A stretch of DNA of 64,000 nucleotides from Charina bottae (GCA_023362775.1 JALMGJ010000063.1:1409501-1473500), one strand, 5' to 3'. Shown: positions 1 through 12,935, counted from the first letter of the stretch. Translations and numbers: made by a program. The notes: generated from the letters alone by a model not told the origin.

Positions 1-845
1 CCCTTAATACCTCTCTTATTCTATCTTTACTATTCATTTCTTTCACCCAATCCTTTATTTGAAATATTTTCTTCTCCCTCAATTCCTTTTCCAATTCCTT
101 CTTTAAATTTATAGGGAATTTTTCCATCATCACCACTGGAGTCAAAGGGGAGACCACTGGCATTAATTTTCCCTTATATTTTACCCAAATCCTTAAAATA
201 GTTTTTAAAACTCCTTCCAACCATTTCTTACTAGGTTTATTAAAAAATACATTTTCCAATTTCCATTCCAGTACTTGAGTCTCCATCTCCAACCAATTCA
301 ACTCTCCTTGTCCTACTATCCCATCGATAATATATCTTATTTGATTTGCTATATAATATAATCTTAAATTCGGGAGCCCCAATCCTCCAACTTTTTGAGG
401 TTTGTACCATCTTTTTTTATTCACCCTTGCTTTCTTATCTCCATTACAATAATTGTTGATCATGGTTTGCCAACTCTTCATTTCTGTCTCTGATACCTTA
501 ATTGGTAACATCCTAAATAAAAAGTTTACTCTAGGTAAAATCTTCATTTTAATAATTGCTATTCTGCCAAACCACGATAATTTAATTTTCCTATAGTCCT
601 CCAACTTCTTTTTAATCTCTTGCTTTAATTTATGGAAATTTTCCTTTTCTAAACTCTCCAATTCTCTTGTTATATTTATTCCTAAATATTTTATTGAGTT
701 CCTTAATTTAATATTGTTTTATTATTATTCATAAACCATCGTTCTCTCTCCTTACTGTAATTAAATAACATCATTTCTGATTTAGACCAATTTATTTGTA
801 ACCCTGTCATTTCCCCAAATTCTTGAGATCCGTCTTTTTAATCCC
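1..845 (-). pseudogene. L1-like LINE ORF2, C-terminal part, cut by window edge
   Basis: Reading the minus strand from about 717 down to base 1 gives roughly 238 codons with no stop. They match the region after the reverse transcriptase core of L1-type ORF2: a KYLGINIT-like start, then KIKLSWFGRIAIIKMKILPR, then a GGLGLPNLRLYYIANQIR block. From about 720 to 840 the reading continues in another frame (FGEMTGLQINWSKSEMM, an L1-like stretch), so one frameshift lies in the AAT-rich tract near 720-735. The 3' end and any target-site duplication lie outside the window. The right edge near 845 is a 5' truncation or junction. The family is L1-like by motif; the subfamily is not identified. Confidence 0.85.
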
Positions 846-3496
846 TTGATACTTCTGAAGTCAGCAAATGTTTTGGGGGAGAAACCTGCATTGCTGCTTT
901 CAGAGGTGCACTAGTGGGCATGTGCTACATTGCCATCCCTCCCTTTCTCTCTTACATGCATCCACCCACCCTTTCCTCAAGCACAGTGTCATAAATGCCC
1001 ATTGCCTTCCCTCTCTTTTACACATACAGTACTCCCTTGGATCTGACATAACATTTTCTCTGTACCATCCACTGAATCTGCTCTCTTATACATTTATACA
1101 ATCCCTTCCCTTCCCTTCCTCTATAACTCTGGTTTAAACGGTTATTCTGTTAATTATAGTCATACTATGGCTGACTATAGTAGACCTAGCAGATGTTTTT
1201 GCCCTGTGAAAAAGGGGGGCAAACAGCTGAAAGTCTTTGAGGGGATCTTATCATGGAAAGTGGCCAGGATCTGCCCACCTGTGTATTTATTACCTGACCC
1301 TTTTAATGGAGATGTCAAGAGATAAAACCTTGGCGCCTTCTGTATGCAAAACATCCACATTACCATTGACTCCTATCAAGAGACTGGTGCTTCTGTGTAA
1401 ACAATTTCCTCCTAATTTTCATTCGGAAATGAAATGGGCACATCAGGGATATTGCACCTATTGATGTTAAAAATAATCTCCAGATCCTTGCTGGTGCTTA
1501 AGTGTTCTCATTCTTTCTCCATTTTTTAAACTTTCAGCTTTCAAGTGATAAGTAGGGAGAATCAGGAGGGTATGCGTTCCTGGCACATTGCCTTTGTTCC
1601 TACAGGCTTTCTGAGAACAAAAGACATGTCAAACAAAAGGCAGAGATGATGCTCTGTAATACTACATGAAGACTGGGAATTACACATTTGAAAAGTCCCT
1701 TGGATGATCTCCTTTTGGAACCCCTGAGTCCTAACTCAAATTGTACAGTCTCCATTCCATTCTGTCCAAAGTAAACTTACATTATTCTCATACTGCAATA
1801 GTCCCATGGCTAACAGTGATTCCTTAATAGGCTGGCAATGTTAGATTGCTTTCTACACTCAGGGTAGAATAGAAACAACTAAGAAACGGATATGGTGGAT
1901 GCACTGGAGAAGACTTCTGCCTACTATTGATTTGAAGACCTCTGACCTGTTCTTAATCTTGTGTTTCTCAAAGTGTGGGTCACAGTCCCCAGGGCAGTCC
2001 TGGGACAATAGATGGAGGATTGTTAGGGAGTACCTTCTGAGCAAGTTCTCTGAGCAGGTTTACTGGTTTGATGCCAAAGCATGTTGAATGCAAAGCAGCC
2101 CAATAGTTCCAGAGCTCTTTATGAAGCTTGAATGTGATTTTTGTTGTGTTTTTAATACACCATGCTTGCCTTGAAAGGAGAAGCAAACATTTGGAAGACA
2201 CAAAGCTTCTATGCAAAGCTCCGTCCTTCGCTTTTCAGATGAGGGAAAGAGAGGAAGGGGCTATTAGGAAGCAGAGAGGAGGAAATTGCAAGAATGCAGG
2301 AAGAGATTTTCAAGCACCAGGCTGGAAAGGAAAAAGAAGAATGGCTGACTGTCATCTCAGTGAGGCTGAGCTGGGAGAGAGCGAGTGAGCACCCAAAGGA
2401 ACTTAGAACCTGGCAGTATTTTGCTAGCCGCAGAGGAGTTTAAGAGAAGCCGATTCAAGGCAAGGAATAGTCTCCCTTCCGCCTTCCCTCCCGAGATTCT
2501 TCAAAATGAAACCCCAATTTCAGGAATTATGCAAAAGTAAACAAACTCATCCTCCCCTTTAAAAATAAGGTTTTGAATTTTTTTGTGCTGTTATTTCCAA
2601 TGATATGGTTTTATTTTTTTTAATGGTAAGGGTCTATTGTTTTATGTATTTGATATATAATTAAATTATTAAAAGGCCATATATTTATTACTTGCCCAAC
2701 TCTAACCCCGGTGAAATCATTATTTTTATTTAAGGGGAGCATTTTACATTCATTCATTTTATAATTTTAGCACAAACCACAAAGTTTGAGTATCCTTGTC
2801 TTAATCTGTGAATTACATTTGTGGTCAGAGTCTGGATCCAAATGAAAATGCATCAGATGTTTCCAACTGTTGCCTATTTCTTTAATTATTGTTATTGTGG
2901 ACATCAAATGTATTTGTAACACAGAATGTATGTTATGTAAACTTAATCGTTGCATATTCTTAGTTTTTGAACGTTCTAGAGTTTGATGCATTTTATTTTA
3001 AGACAGAAAATACATAAGACACTGGATCATTTTTTTTGAAAACCTCTGGTTCTGATTTAAAAAAAAATTGACACAATGGTTTAGCATCATTGAGAAAGAT
3101 GTTCATTTACACCCAAACACAAAATCATGATTTAACTGAATACAGATCTCCATGTTATGAGAAAACTCATTAAAATATTTTCTGTAATGTCAAAACTAAG
3201 GTGTTGAGACATTAAATATTTTGGTGTTATTCTGTGTAGCTGTATTAGAAATCTAGCCCTGATTTGGTTTGAGCATTGTCTGTTAAAATTTCAATAGTTT
3301 GCTTAAGACATAATATAACATTTCATAATAAGATACTTGATTGTTGGTCCATGTAAGAAAATAAAAATACTGTTCATTCAATGAGGCTGATTTGCAAATA
3401 GGGGAGTAAAAGTTAATTGGTCTAATGCTTATAATTCAGGACCTTTTCAGATGAATTAGCTTTACACCACGATGGAAAGCTAAACTGTTGCAGAGG
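846..3496. other. unassigned non-coding stretch
   Basis: Short frames here are AT-rich or pyrimidine-rich chance ORFs with no recognisable motif, and I see no clear transposon ends. Around 1965-2010 the sequence loosely resembles a hAT left end, but no partner end was found. Confidence 0.5.
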
Positions 3497-3504
3497 ATCT
3501 AGAT

Positions 3505-3637
3505 CAGTGTTTCTCAATCTTGGCAACTTGAAAGGTGTGGACTTCAACTCCCAGAATTCCCCAGCCAGCATGCTGGCTGGGGAATTCTGGGAGCTGAAGT
3601 CCACACTTCTTCAAGTTGCCAAGGTTGAGAAACACTG
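3505..3637. mobile_element. palindromic hAT-type MITE, copy 1
   Basis: This is a 133-bp almost perfect palindrome. It begins CAGTGTTTCTCAA and ends TTGAGAAACACTG, and the arms pair over nearly their whole length around a GCCAGCATGCTGGC centre. The flanks are atctagat (3497-3504) and gtctagat (3638-3645), an 8-bp target-site duplication with one mismatch. The CAG...CTG ends and 8-bp duplication are the hAT hallmarks. It encodes no protein and would depend on a transposase supplied elsewhere. A second copy lies at 44187-44321. Confidence 0.88.
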
Positions 3638-3645
3638 GTCTAGAT

Positions 3646-5039
3646 TCTTTTCCAAGAAGTGTTAGCAGAGAGGGGAAAAAACACAAAATTTTGATAAGGT
3701 AGAATTTTCCTGGGATCCATCCTACAAGTCAGTAATGGTGCCAGATTTGTGTTCTTGGTGGTGATCCACGCTTTAATTTTTTTTTCTGTTCATTCCTGGG
3801 GCTCCTTTTGATATCCCTCTCCATACCTTCTCACTTTGTCTCCAGTCAAACAGTGACACTGGGTCTTTGTGATGGTCCCAGTGCCAGTATCTTAACTTAA
3901 GAAATTCTCCAGACAATTCATCAGAATGCTAAAAGAATTCATTTATTAAAATACGACTACATGGAACGGCTGCAAAGCTCTGAATACCAGATTTGGCACC
4001 AAGCATTCAAAGTTACTAACATCCCTCTGACCTCATCCCGTTAGCTTCAAAACAAAACGTTTTCTCACTCTTGATCTTCCCCCCTCCCAATCTGTTAAGT
4101 TTAATGAGAGTTCAGGGGTCTTATCAGTGTCCTTGGTCTTTCACAGTCAGTGGAGGAATGTGAGGGAGGCAGTTCTTTTCAGTTTGCAAAGCAGCTGTCT
4201 ACAAAGGAGGCTGACAGGGGTCGGCTTCTGTACTGCTTGACACGTGTTGGCTCAAATACATGGCAGGCAAGCAAAGCGAGTCTGACAGTCTTATTCTCAC
4301 TCCTTGTACTTTTGAACAAGTTTAGGTGCAGCTGGGGTAGTGAAGATGGAGTGATGCCAGACATCACCTTAAGAGCCCTTAAGGAAGGGAGGAGTAGGGA
4401 GATAGTAAGATCAGACCTATGCTATTTGTTTCAAAAAAGAGAAAGGCAGATATAGTGTTGAATTTGGGACTCCTTGCAGGGAGTACTTTTAGACTTGTCC
4501 TCAGTATCCAAGCTACAGACCCAGTCCCATCAGGGATTGTGAGCATCTTCTAACCATCCAACCATGGTTGTGCTGAGAAAACTCTAATGAGGACAGGCTT
4601 TAAATCACCTGATAAGTCACTAATGGGAACATGGCCATAGAAACCCCTCAGTCAACTATTGCAGATGTGTTCTGTCTTTGGATTATACTTATGTGATGAT
4701 GCACACAAATGCCTGCAAATATTTTGGATTATTGGGTTTCTTTAGTTGTAAATACTCAAAGGCTGCCTAAAGCTAGAGTTGTTAGGGCATCCCTGTAAGA
4801 ATGATCCTGTGTCTCCAGAAAACATAAGGACTTTTGAAGAAATTAGAACCTGGATGTATTTTCTAAATTGTTTAGTTCAGGAAGAGTTGAGAAAAGGCAT
4901 GTTGGAGTAAAGGAAGACCAAGAACTAATTATTTAATTCTTGATTTTACAATATCTCAATGCAGTCTTTTTGCAATAAGAATGTAAAAAACTGTATTTTA
5001 CTCATATGATAAATACATTACACACAGGCCAGCCTTGAT
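3646..5039. other. unassigned non-coding stretch
   Basis: The open frame at 4150-4455 has no domain, no homologue I recognise and no splice context. Nothing else is supported here. Confidence 0.5.
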
Positions 5040-5040
5040 T

Positions 5041-5345
5041 ATTGATTTTGTGCCATCAAGTCAGTGTCAACTCTTAGCGGTCACATGGATTTTCCCCATG
5101 ACAATCTCTCCCTAACCTGGTCTTTCAGCCCTTCCAATGGTGCACTCATCGCCACTGTAGCTGAGTCTATCTACCTTGCTGCTGGTTGTCTTCTCCTTCT
5201 CTTTCCCTCCACCTATCCCAGCATTACAGCCTTCTCCAGAGAGCTGGGTCTTTGCATAATGTGTCCGAAGTAGGATAATTGGAGCCTGCTTATTTGTGCC
5301 TTGGGTGAGAACTCTGGGTTGATTTGTTCAGTGAGCCATTTGTAG
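5041..5345 (-). mobile_element. old RTE-like LINE, 3' end
   Basis: The minus strand, through several stops and frameshifts, reads an RTE-type C-terminal tail: YFGHIMQRPSSLEKAVMLG, then VEGKRRRRQPAAR, then SATVAMSAPLEGLKDQVRERLSWGKSM. The layout resembles the BovB C-terminus (FGHIMRR...LMLGKVEGK), but the sequence is clearly different and more decayed, so this is a separate, older RTE-like family. A sister fragment on the plus strand lies at 62330-62545. No target-site duplication was found. Confidence 0.65.
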
Positions 5346-7330
5346 GTAAGGCTTAGGTAAGGTTAAAGCCATTCCTCCTATTAGAGATACAGAAATTGTT
5401 TTAAAAATTGTTTTTCTGTCCATTTTAATAGGTCTTTATCGTAGGCTTTTTTCTTCTTATGAATATTTTTTACACACACACACACACACGTATACCCTTG
5501 TTATTTATTAACATAGATTGACCAAAAGCCACCTTCCTAAATGCACATTGCTCTTCTTTTAGAGTCTGATGTGTAAATTTCCCTAGTGCATACTTTTTAA
5601 AACCAGTCTCTTTCTCTCGTTTCTGTTTCGAAGCAGGGAAGGCTAAGGGAAGCAGGATTTGATGCTAACATTAGGCTACTGTAGAATCTGGGGGGAGGGA
5701 ATACCCCAAATGGCTTCCAACAGAATTCTTTTACAGTACATCCCTTCCCTCACATGCCTTCTCCCTCTGGATTTTCCGCTGTTGCAGCAGCTGCTGGGTT
5801 CTCTGAAAGGATGGCTCTGTTCCTCTGAGGCAAAATGACCATAGCAAGGAAAAGCAAGTGAGGGTACAATTTACCCACCCTCAAAAGGGAAGAGGAAGCC
5901 ATAGAGGCTTGGAGGTTAAGAGGGGGGAAAAAGGGGTAATGAAGAAAAAGCAGAGCCAGGGCACCATCTTCAAAAGAGAAGCTGAGTTGAAGGCAGGAAA
6001 GGAGAAGCTGGAATATTGTTGACCTACGTTTCCTGGGTCCATATTTGAATCTTTAATACTTACACCTTGAATTGTTGCTGACATGGGAAAATCCTCTCTT
6101 ATGTGGTTTTCCAAGTTTGTCACCTTCTGTGGTAAAACTTGAAAAGAAAAATTCAATTTATTATATTGTTGCCTAGCTAGTCCATGTTTTTTGGATTAAT
6201 AATAAATAATGGATTATGTAGTAGTGTATATAAGCACCATTTTCTTTATTGATTTGGAAGCAAAGTCTTCTGGTGGAACTGTAATGTGTTTTTTTGCATC
6301 TTAACATTAGTTCTTATATGATTGCTTTTAATTTCCCAAGACATAGAACTTAATGCTCAAATGTATTTGGGCCATCTTTGTTTATACTGAATATATATCT
6401 GTTCCACTTACTGTATCTTCTCTTGGGCCTCTCGTACACAGTCTGACAATAATAATAAATACAGAATAAAACTTAACAAAATAGCATTTTAAACAGAACC
6501 TTTTCAAGCAAACGAATGGATGGTGGGGAGAGAGTTTTGCCTCCCAGTGCTGTTTTTCCCCCTGAAGCTACTAATAATGACACAAGAGGAGCCCAGTTAG
6601 AGAAAGGGCCAACAAAACTCTGGAGGAAGGATGAGTAGCAGAAAGTCAGCTTCAGAAATGAGAAATTGGAAACCTCAAAACTTAAGAAAATACACGGGGA
6701 GCCAGTTGATAACAATTTCGCAACCAGTTTTTTTTCAGGAAAAACTACATAATTACAGTATTATCTAAAGTACTTTGATAGATTTCAAAGTGATGTTTCT
6801 GCACAAGAGGAAAGGCTGTTAACCTAGGCCTAGAATATTTCAACCCATCAATCCGTTAACTCCTGATAAGCTGTGGCTGCTACCTTACTTGATATGGTAG
6901 GAATATACATGAAAAACATGTCACCACAACTCAGAAATGGAATCATGGAAGAGGATAGCCATAAATGATCGAAGGGCTGGAATAGCTCCCTTTGGGAGAA
7001 AAGAGGCAAGGTTTGGGACCTTTTAGCTTAGAAAAGACAGATAAGAAAGGCTTTCTGCTGTGTTTGGCTACAATTCTAAGTGGAACAGTTCATGAATTTC
7101 AGTCATTGATATCAGTGACCCAAGCAACATAAAATGGAGCACAGATTAGAACCAAGATACCTACCCTGTGATAAGCAAGGAATCTACTAATTAAAGCTAG
7201 CATGTCTTAGAGCAAAATACACCTTTTTCATGCAGAACCCTTTGAAAAATTGGGCTGTTTTAATGAACAGTAGAGAGGTAGTGAGCTCCTTCCAAATAAT
7301 TTTCCAAGTATTTATACTTTTTTAAAAATC
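5346..7330. other. unassigned stretch with a short (AC)n tract
   Basis: An (AC)n microsatellite lies at about 5471-5489. The rest shows no repeat or gene I can name. The minus frames at 5881-6156 and 6473-6715 carry no recognisable motif. Confidence 0.5.
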
Positions 7331-7545
7331 CATTCAATGGTGTCCGATTGTCAGAGACTGCCTGGACAAGTCCCTGCAGTTTTCTTGGCAAGATTTTAGG
7401 AAGTGGTTTGCCATTGCCTCCTTCCTGGGGCTGAGAGAGAGTGACTGGCCCAAGGTCACCCAGCTGGCTTTGTGCCCAAGGTGGGACTAGAACTCACAGT
7501 CTCCTGGTTTCTAGCCTGGTACCTTAACCACTACACCAAAAAGGA
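7331..7545 (-). mobile_element. tRNA-headed MIR-like SINE, minus strand
   Basis: On the minus strand the element opens with a GGTGTAGTGGTTAAGG box-A-like head, then CCAGGAGACTGTGAGTTCTAG (box B area), then a CORE-like TGACCTTGGGCCAGTCACTC. It continues through GGCAAACCAC to a tail with TGTCCAGGCAGTC. The plus-strand element at 61276-61505 is the same type. It sits directly beside the BovB insertion that starts at 7561. Confidence 0.75.
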
Positions 7546-7560
7546 TCTCATTTATTCATT

Positions 7561-9547
7561 GTTGTTGTTGTTTATTTGTTCAGTCACTTCCGATTCTTCG
7601 TGACTTCATGGACCAGCCGACGCCAGAGCTTCCTGTCAGCCGTCACCATCCCCAGCTCCCCCACGGTTGAATCCGTCACCTCCAGAATATCATCCATCCA
7701 TCTTGCCCTTGGTCAGCCCCTCTTCCTTTTGCCTTCCACTTTCCCCAGCATCAGCATCTTCTCCAGCGTATCCTGTCTTCTCATTATGTGGCCAAAGTAC
7801 TTCAGTTTTGCCTTTAATATCATTCCCTCAAGTGAGCAGTCTGGCTTTATTTCCTGGAGTATGGACTGGTTTGATCTTCTTGCAGTCCAAGGCACTCTCA
7901 GAATTTTCCTCCAGCACCACAGTTTAAAATCATCTATCTTCCTTCGCTCAGCCTTCTTTATGGTCCAGCTCTCGCAGCCATAGGTTACTATGGGGAATAC
8001 CATTGCTTTAACTATGTGGACCTTTGTTGTCAGTGTGATGTCTCTGCTCTTAACTATTTTATCAAGATTTGTCATTGCTCTCCTTCGAAGAAGTAGACGT
8101 CTTTTGATTTCCTGGCTGCAGTCAGTGTCTGTAGTAACCTTTGCGCCTAGAAATACAAAGTCTGTCATTGCCTCCACTTTTTCTCCCTCTATTTGCCAGT
8201 TATCAATCAAGCTGGTTGCCATAATCTTGGTTTTTTTTGAGGTTTAACTGCAACCCAGCTTTTGCACTTTCTTCTTTCACCTTCGTCATAAGGCTCCTCA
8301 ACTCCTCCTCGCTTTCAGCCATCAAAGTGGTATCATCTGCATATCTGAGATTGTTAATGTTTCTTCCAGCGATTTTAACTCCAGCCTTGGATTCATCACG
8401 TCCAGCACATTGCATGATGTGTTCTGTGTACAGGCTGAATAGGTAGGGTGAGAGTATACAACCCTGCCGTACTCCTTTCCCAATCTTAAACCAGTCCGTT
8501 GTTCTGTGGTCTGTTCTTACCGTTGCTACTTGATCGTACAGATTCCTCAGGAGGCAGACAAGATGACTTGGTATCCCCATATCACCAAAAACTTGCCACA
8601 GTTTGTTATGATCCACACAGTCAAAGGCTTTAGAATAGTCAATAAAACAGAAATAGATGTTTTTCTCAAACTCCCTGGCTTTCTCCATTATCCAGCAGAT
8701 ATTGGCAATTTAGTCTCTAGTTCCTCTGCCTTTTCTAAACCCAGCTTGTACATCTGGCAATTCTCGCTCCATGAATTGCTGGAGTCTACCTTGCAAGATC
8801 TTGAGCATTACCTTACTGGCATGTGAAATAAGCGCCACTGTTCGATAGTTTGAACATTCTTTAGTGTTTCTCTTTTTTGGTATGGGGATATAAGTTGATT
8901 TTTTCCAATCTGATGGCCATTCTTGTGTTTTCCAAATTTGCTGGCATATGGCATGCATCACCTTGACAGCATCATCTTGCAAGATTTTAAACAGTTCAGC
9001 TGGGATACCGTCGTCTTCTGCTGCCTTGTTATTAGCAATGCTTCTTAAGGCCCATTCAACCTCACTCTTCAGGATGTCTGGCTCTAACTCACTGACCACA
9101 CCGTCAAAGCTATCCCTGATATTATTATCCTTCCTATACAGATCTTCCGTATATTCTTGCCACCTTTTCTTGATCTCTTCTGCTTCTGTTAGATCCTTGC
9201 CATCTTTGTGTTTGATCATACCCATTTTTGCCTGGAATTTACCTCCCATGTTTCTAATTTTCTGGAAGAGGTCTCTTGTCCTTCCTATTCTATTATCTTC
9301 TTCCACTTCCGCTCATTGCTTGTTTAAAAATAATTCCTTATCTCTTCTGGCTAACCTCTGGAATTTTGCATTTAATTGGGCACATCTCCCCCTATCACTG
9401 TTGCCTTTTGCTTTCCTTCTTTCTTGGGCTACTTCCAGTGTCTCAGCAGACAGCCATCTTGCCTTCTTGGTTTTCTTTTTCTTTGGGACGTTTTTTGTTG
9501 CCGTCTCCTGAACAATGTTGCAAACTTCTGTCCATAGTTCTTCTGTA
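7561..9547 (-). mobile_element. BovB (RTE) LINE, 5'-truncated, subfamily A
   Basis: This 1987-bp copy is flanked by the 11-bp direct repeat ATTTATTCATT (7550-7560 and 9548-9558). Its 3' end, on the minus strand, finishes in the (ACA)n-like tail typical of BovB. The endonuclease domain is missing by 5' truncation. What remains encodes the reverse transcriptase and C-terminal tail in three broken pieces. The copy is closely similar to the full-length BovB at 27247-30471, which serves as its reference for locating breaks. Confidence 0.93.
7713..9306 (-). pseudogene. BovB reverse transcriptase, broken into three frames
   Basis: The fragments are 8710-9306 (linker and N-terminal RT, GTRD then a stop), 8203-8688 (RT core with FIDYSKAFD, GVRQGCILSP and the catalytic YADD) and 7713-8222 (C-terminal tail with FGHIMRRQ and LMLGKVEGK). 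Compared with the intact copy in this window there is a stop at about 8710, a lost codon in the LYDQV region, and one extra base in a T-run at about 8230-8239 that shifts the frame. A further stop at about 9315 closes the upstream side. The motifs survive but no continuous protein can be made. Confidence 0.88.
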
Positions 9548-9558
9548 ATTTATTCATT

Positions 9559-10690
9559 ACAGGGAATTAAATTATCTTTTCCCCTCACCTCAAGTACATA
9601 CTTGTATGTAAATCAAGGGCAAAAGGGTACATTCAGGAAAAAGGGGGTAAAATCACTCCGTTGCACGGAGTGTGGAAAACATTGACAGTAGCTTCATGTT
9701 TTGGGGGACTCCCTGACTAGTGAGTTTTCTTCTAGCTGTCATACCGCACAAAGAAATATCGCATCAAGTGCATAAGTCTGTGTAAGTCATGTTCTCTTCG
9801 GAACTTGATCTTCCCTTGTAAAACCCAGTTCAGATGAAACAATGAAGTTAAAAAGAAATGTCGCATCATTATGTTCTTTAAATGTCACAATAATTTCAGT
9901 AAGTGCCTCTTGGCAGAAGCAAGCTCACATCATTAGTTCCTTTCCTGGTTGGTTTTGGCTTTTTTTCCTCTCCACATGGCCTGACTTGATGGAACAACAA
10001 ATAGACGGTCCATCTGTACACATTTATTAGTGGATTTACTATCTAAGATCAAGGGAAAGAGGCTCATCCCAAGGCTAGCAAGAGTCCCCGTTTGTAGATT
10101 TTATGGCCTGCCTTTTACAATAATGACAACCAACAAAAGTTTTAGGAAGTAAGTTCATTAGGTATAATTACCATAACTTGACATATTAGATAACAGGTCA
10201 TTTACTGTTAGTATAAACTATTGTCATTTGTGGATCTTTGCTAATCCACCCCAAGTATCTTCAGTTGCAGTCCTTCTAAACCAGTTATTTTCAGTCATTA
10301 TGACAGAAAGGAAGGAAAGCTGCTATTAGAGGAAACTGTGGGTAGACAAGATTAAATGCTACCATTTTTATGTTCATCTGGTTGTTAGCAGCCACGCTGC
10401 TTTATATCCGAGCTTAGTAAATTAAAACCAGGTCAAATAATCTGTAAGGTGTGTGATCCTCGGTAATGCACCTCAACCTTTCCCTGAGCAATTTTGCATG
10501 AGATCACACAGCATAGGGAATAGTGGTTGAAAGTGTGTGCACGTGCGTGTGTGCGCACGTGCGTAGTGAATTGGATAGAATATGGATTTTATTCAGCCTT
10601 GTTCCGAGTAACTTAAATTAATGTTCACGACCTATATCATCTAACATTTTTCTATTTGGATAACAAAACTTAAAATTCAACTTGACTTTG
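9559..10690. other. unassigned stretch with a GT/GC-rich tract
   Basis: An alternating purine-pyrimidine GT/GC tract lies at about 10534-10563. No gene or element is recognised. Confidence 0.5.
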
Positions 10691-10698
10691 ATCTAGGG

Positions 10699-10916
10699 CA
10701 GGGGTGGGCAACATCAGGCCTGCCCGCAAACCCCGCCCCTTCCATGCGATTGGCTCCCGCCCACAAACCCCGCCCCCCAGTGCTTGTGATTGGCTCCCAC
10801 CCGCAAACTCTGGCTCCCGGTCCGTGGAAATCCCAGAAACCCCGCCCCCCACCCCCCTGGTCCCCGGTTATAAATATCCAAATGGCCCTTGGCAGAAAAA
10901 AGGTTCCCCACCCCTG
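10699..10916. mobile_element. GC-rich non-autonomous hAT element
   Basis: This 218-bp element has ends CAGGGGTGGGCAAC and GGTTCCCCACCCCTG, and a perfect 8-bp duplication ATCTAGGG at 10691-10698 and 10917-10924. Inside are two or three diverged direct repeats of a GATTGGCTCCC...AAACCCCGCCCC block. It has no coding capacity: the open frames across it are by-products of its GC-rich repeats. The ends and 8-bp duplication place it with hAT transposons. Confidence 0.9.
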
Positions 10917-11068
10917 ATCTAGGGTATCTTAGAACAGCATTTCCCATACTCTGTATTTGAATCCAACATTCAGTTTTGCTAGTCTTCCATGTGGTCCCCA
11001 CCTCTTCTCATTCTCCCTACTTTTCTTTTAATTGGATGATAACAGAAGGGTTGAAATGTGAAAATGTT

Positions 11069-12935
11069 GACTCCAGGCTTGGCTGCCAGCTCGACCAGTC
11101 AGATTTCTCAGAGAAGCTGAGAACTGACTGAATTTTCCTTGCTTGCAGTGGATTGCAGAAGTTGTGGCCACTGAAGTTTTTTCCCCTGGAGAAGGGGAGA
11201 CCAGAAGATTACTCGTGGGGCCATTGGAATTGCCTACCCTTGTTTTTTCTGTAGTTTTCCGCCGCGGAAAGAACAGGGCAAGGGCAAGGGAAATGGCTGA
11301 GAGATATCTGGCTCTCGCAGGGAAAACAAGTCTCTTTGAAGAGACACAAGAGCGTCCAGCCGCTTTTAGATCACTTTAGGAATGTTTTTTTTAGATTAGA
11401 ATATTTTTGAAATCTAAGATCTATCTTTTGGACTTTGTTGAAAATGTTGGCTAATTTTGTGCTTTCTTTGCTATAACTGACTCTGGTGGAAGTTTGATGG
11501 ATTCTATATTTGCAACATATGAAACGTCTGAATTTTTTTTACCTTTCTTTTGTATTAGAGGGATTTAAGAGACTTTGTTTGTAATTCTTCGCTTGATAAA
11601 CTAATTGACAATCTACTTTTTGAGAAACTGTCTGTTTGGATTAAGCAGCCTGCATTTATATTTTATTTCCCCTTTTATAAACTGTTTGAAATATTGCTCC
11701 CTCCTGTACTTTGGATTATTGGAATGGGTTTTTTTTAATTTCATTTGATAGACTTTGTTGGTAATATTCCATGAACAGACCAACTTTTGTTTTGATTAGA
11801 AAAATCTGAAGGTCATAGAAGTGAGATGGTTTTTGCAGCTGCAATTCTACTTCTTTCAGGGATTAGAAGGTCACTGGAATTATTATTGATATCTTTGCAA
11901 GACCAAGAGAAAGAAAAACAAAAAATAGAATCTGAAACAGGAAAGAAAAACGTTTTTGAAATAGAAGAGAAACAGGAGGAGGGAATTTTGGATGTATTCG
12001 CTCAGAAAAACATTCGGAAGGCTATACATTATAATTTTGATATAAAAATGTTATGGTTGTGGAGACAGGGAGAAAATCTGAGTATGCAATTGGATAGATA
12101 CTGTGAAATACAAATTGTTCTGATACTCCATATGAGGCATAGAAAAAAGCAGGCTGTATATTGTAAACTTGACTTTGCATATTATGAACCTGGCATAACC
12201 TAAACAGAAGATTCAGTATTATGATTGGGATATAATGGTTAATGAAAACATGGATTTGGATTGTATACTTGCGAACTTGCCATTGAGTATAAGTGTATAG
12301 TATAAGTGATATTCTAAATATAAGATATAAGGCTAAACACAAATATAAGTTGATATTATAGATTATTGTTTAAGATAATGATATGATGAGATGGTGTATA
12401 TTGCGAATTTGCCATTGAGTATACATTATGTATTAAGTTAAGTATTATGTTAGGTTATGTACTAATGGAATATATAATCATAATATGAATAGAATATATT
12501 GTAGTTTATTAGAAGTACATAAGGCTTTTATTTGTTATACTAATTGGACTTTATGGAAGAGATAAAAATGCACTAATGAACATTCAACACTTAATTACTA
12601 CTTCAAAGAGTGGAAGCCAAAGATGGATTATTGGGAGATAGTAAGAAAGGTGAAACCCATATGAAGATCAGAAGATTGGATTATAGAAATTAAAAGACAT
12701 ATGACAAAAAAAAGTTCCTGTGTATTATATGAAGGACTAACATTTAAAATTAATTATTGTACCTTAAGTTCAAAGATAGATTGGAGGACATCTATTTTCT
12801 ATACTTTCTTTGTTTATTATTTTTCAACTTCACTTTTTCTTTACCCTTTTTTCTTATTTCTATTCTATTTCTTTTCTTTATTCTAACTTTTAACATGTAT
12901 TGTAAAACTTAATAAAATTATTATAAAAAAAAAAA
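11069..12935 (+). mobile_element. short L1-like retrotransposon with 16-bp TSD
   Basis: The boundaries come from the perfect 16-bp direct repeat GAAATGTGAAAATGTT at 11053-11068 and 12936-12951. The element is 1867 bp long and ends in an AATAAAATTATTAT-A(n) tail. A 125-codon frame (11826-12203) contains a lysine/glutamate-rich, probably helical stretch such as DQEKEKQKIESETGKK, reminiscent of an L1 ORF1 but not firmly assignable. No endonuclease or reverse transcriptase is encoded. The polyA tail with a long TSD is the L1-machinery signature, so it was probably moved in trans or is internally deleted. Confidence 0.8.

Noticed and set aside
1965..2100. A hAT-like left end (TTCTCAAAGTGTGGGTCACAG)
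   Set aside because: No matching right end or 8-bp duplication was found.
3422..3686. Overlapping minus-strand frames across the hairpin
   Set aside because: They are by-products of the palindromic MITE; no domain and no second line of evidence.
10670..11001. Open frames rich in G, P and R on both strands
   Set aside because: They follow the GC-rich internal repeats of the hAT element at 10699-10916.
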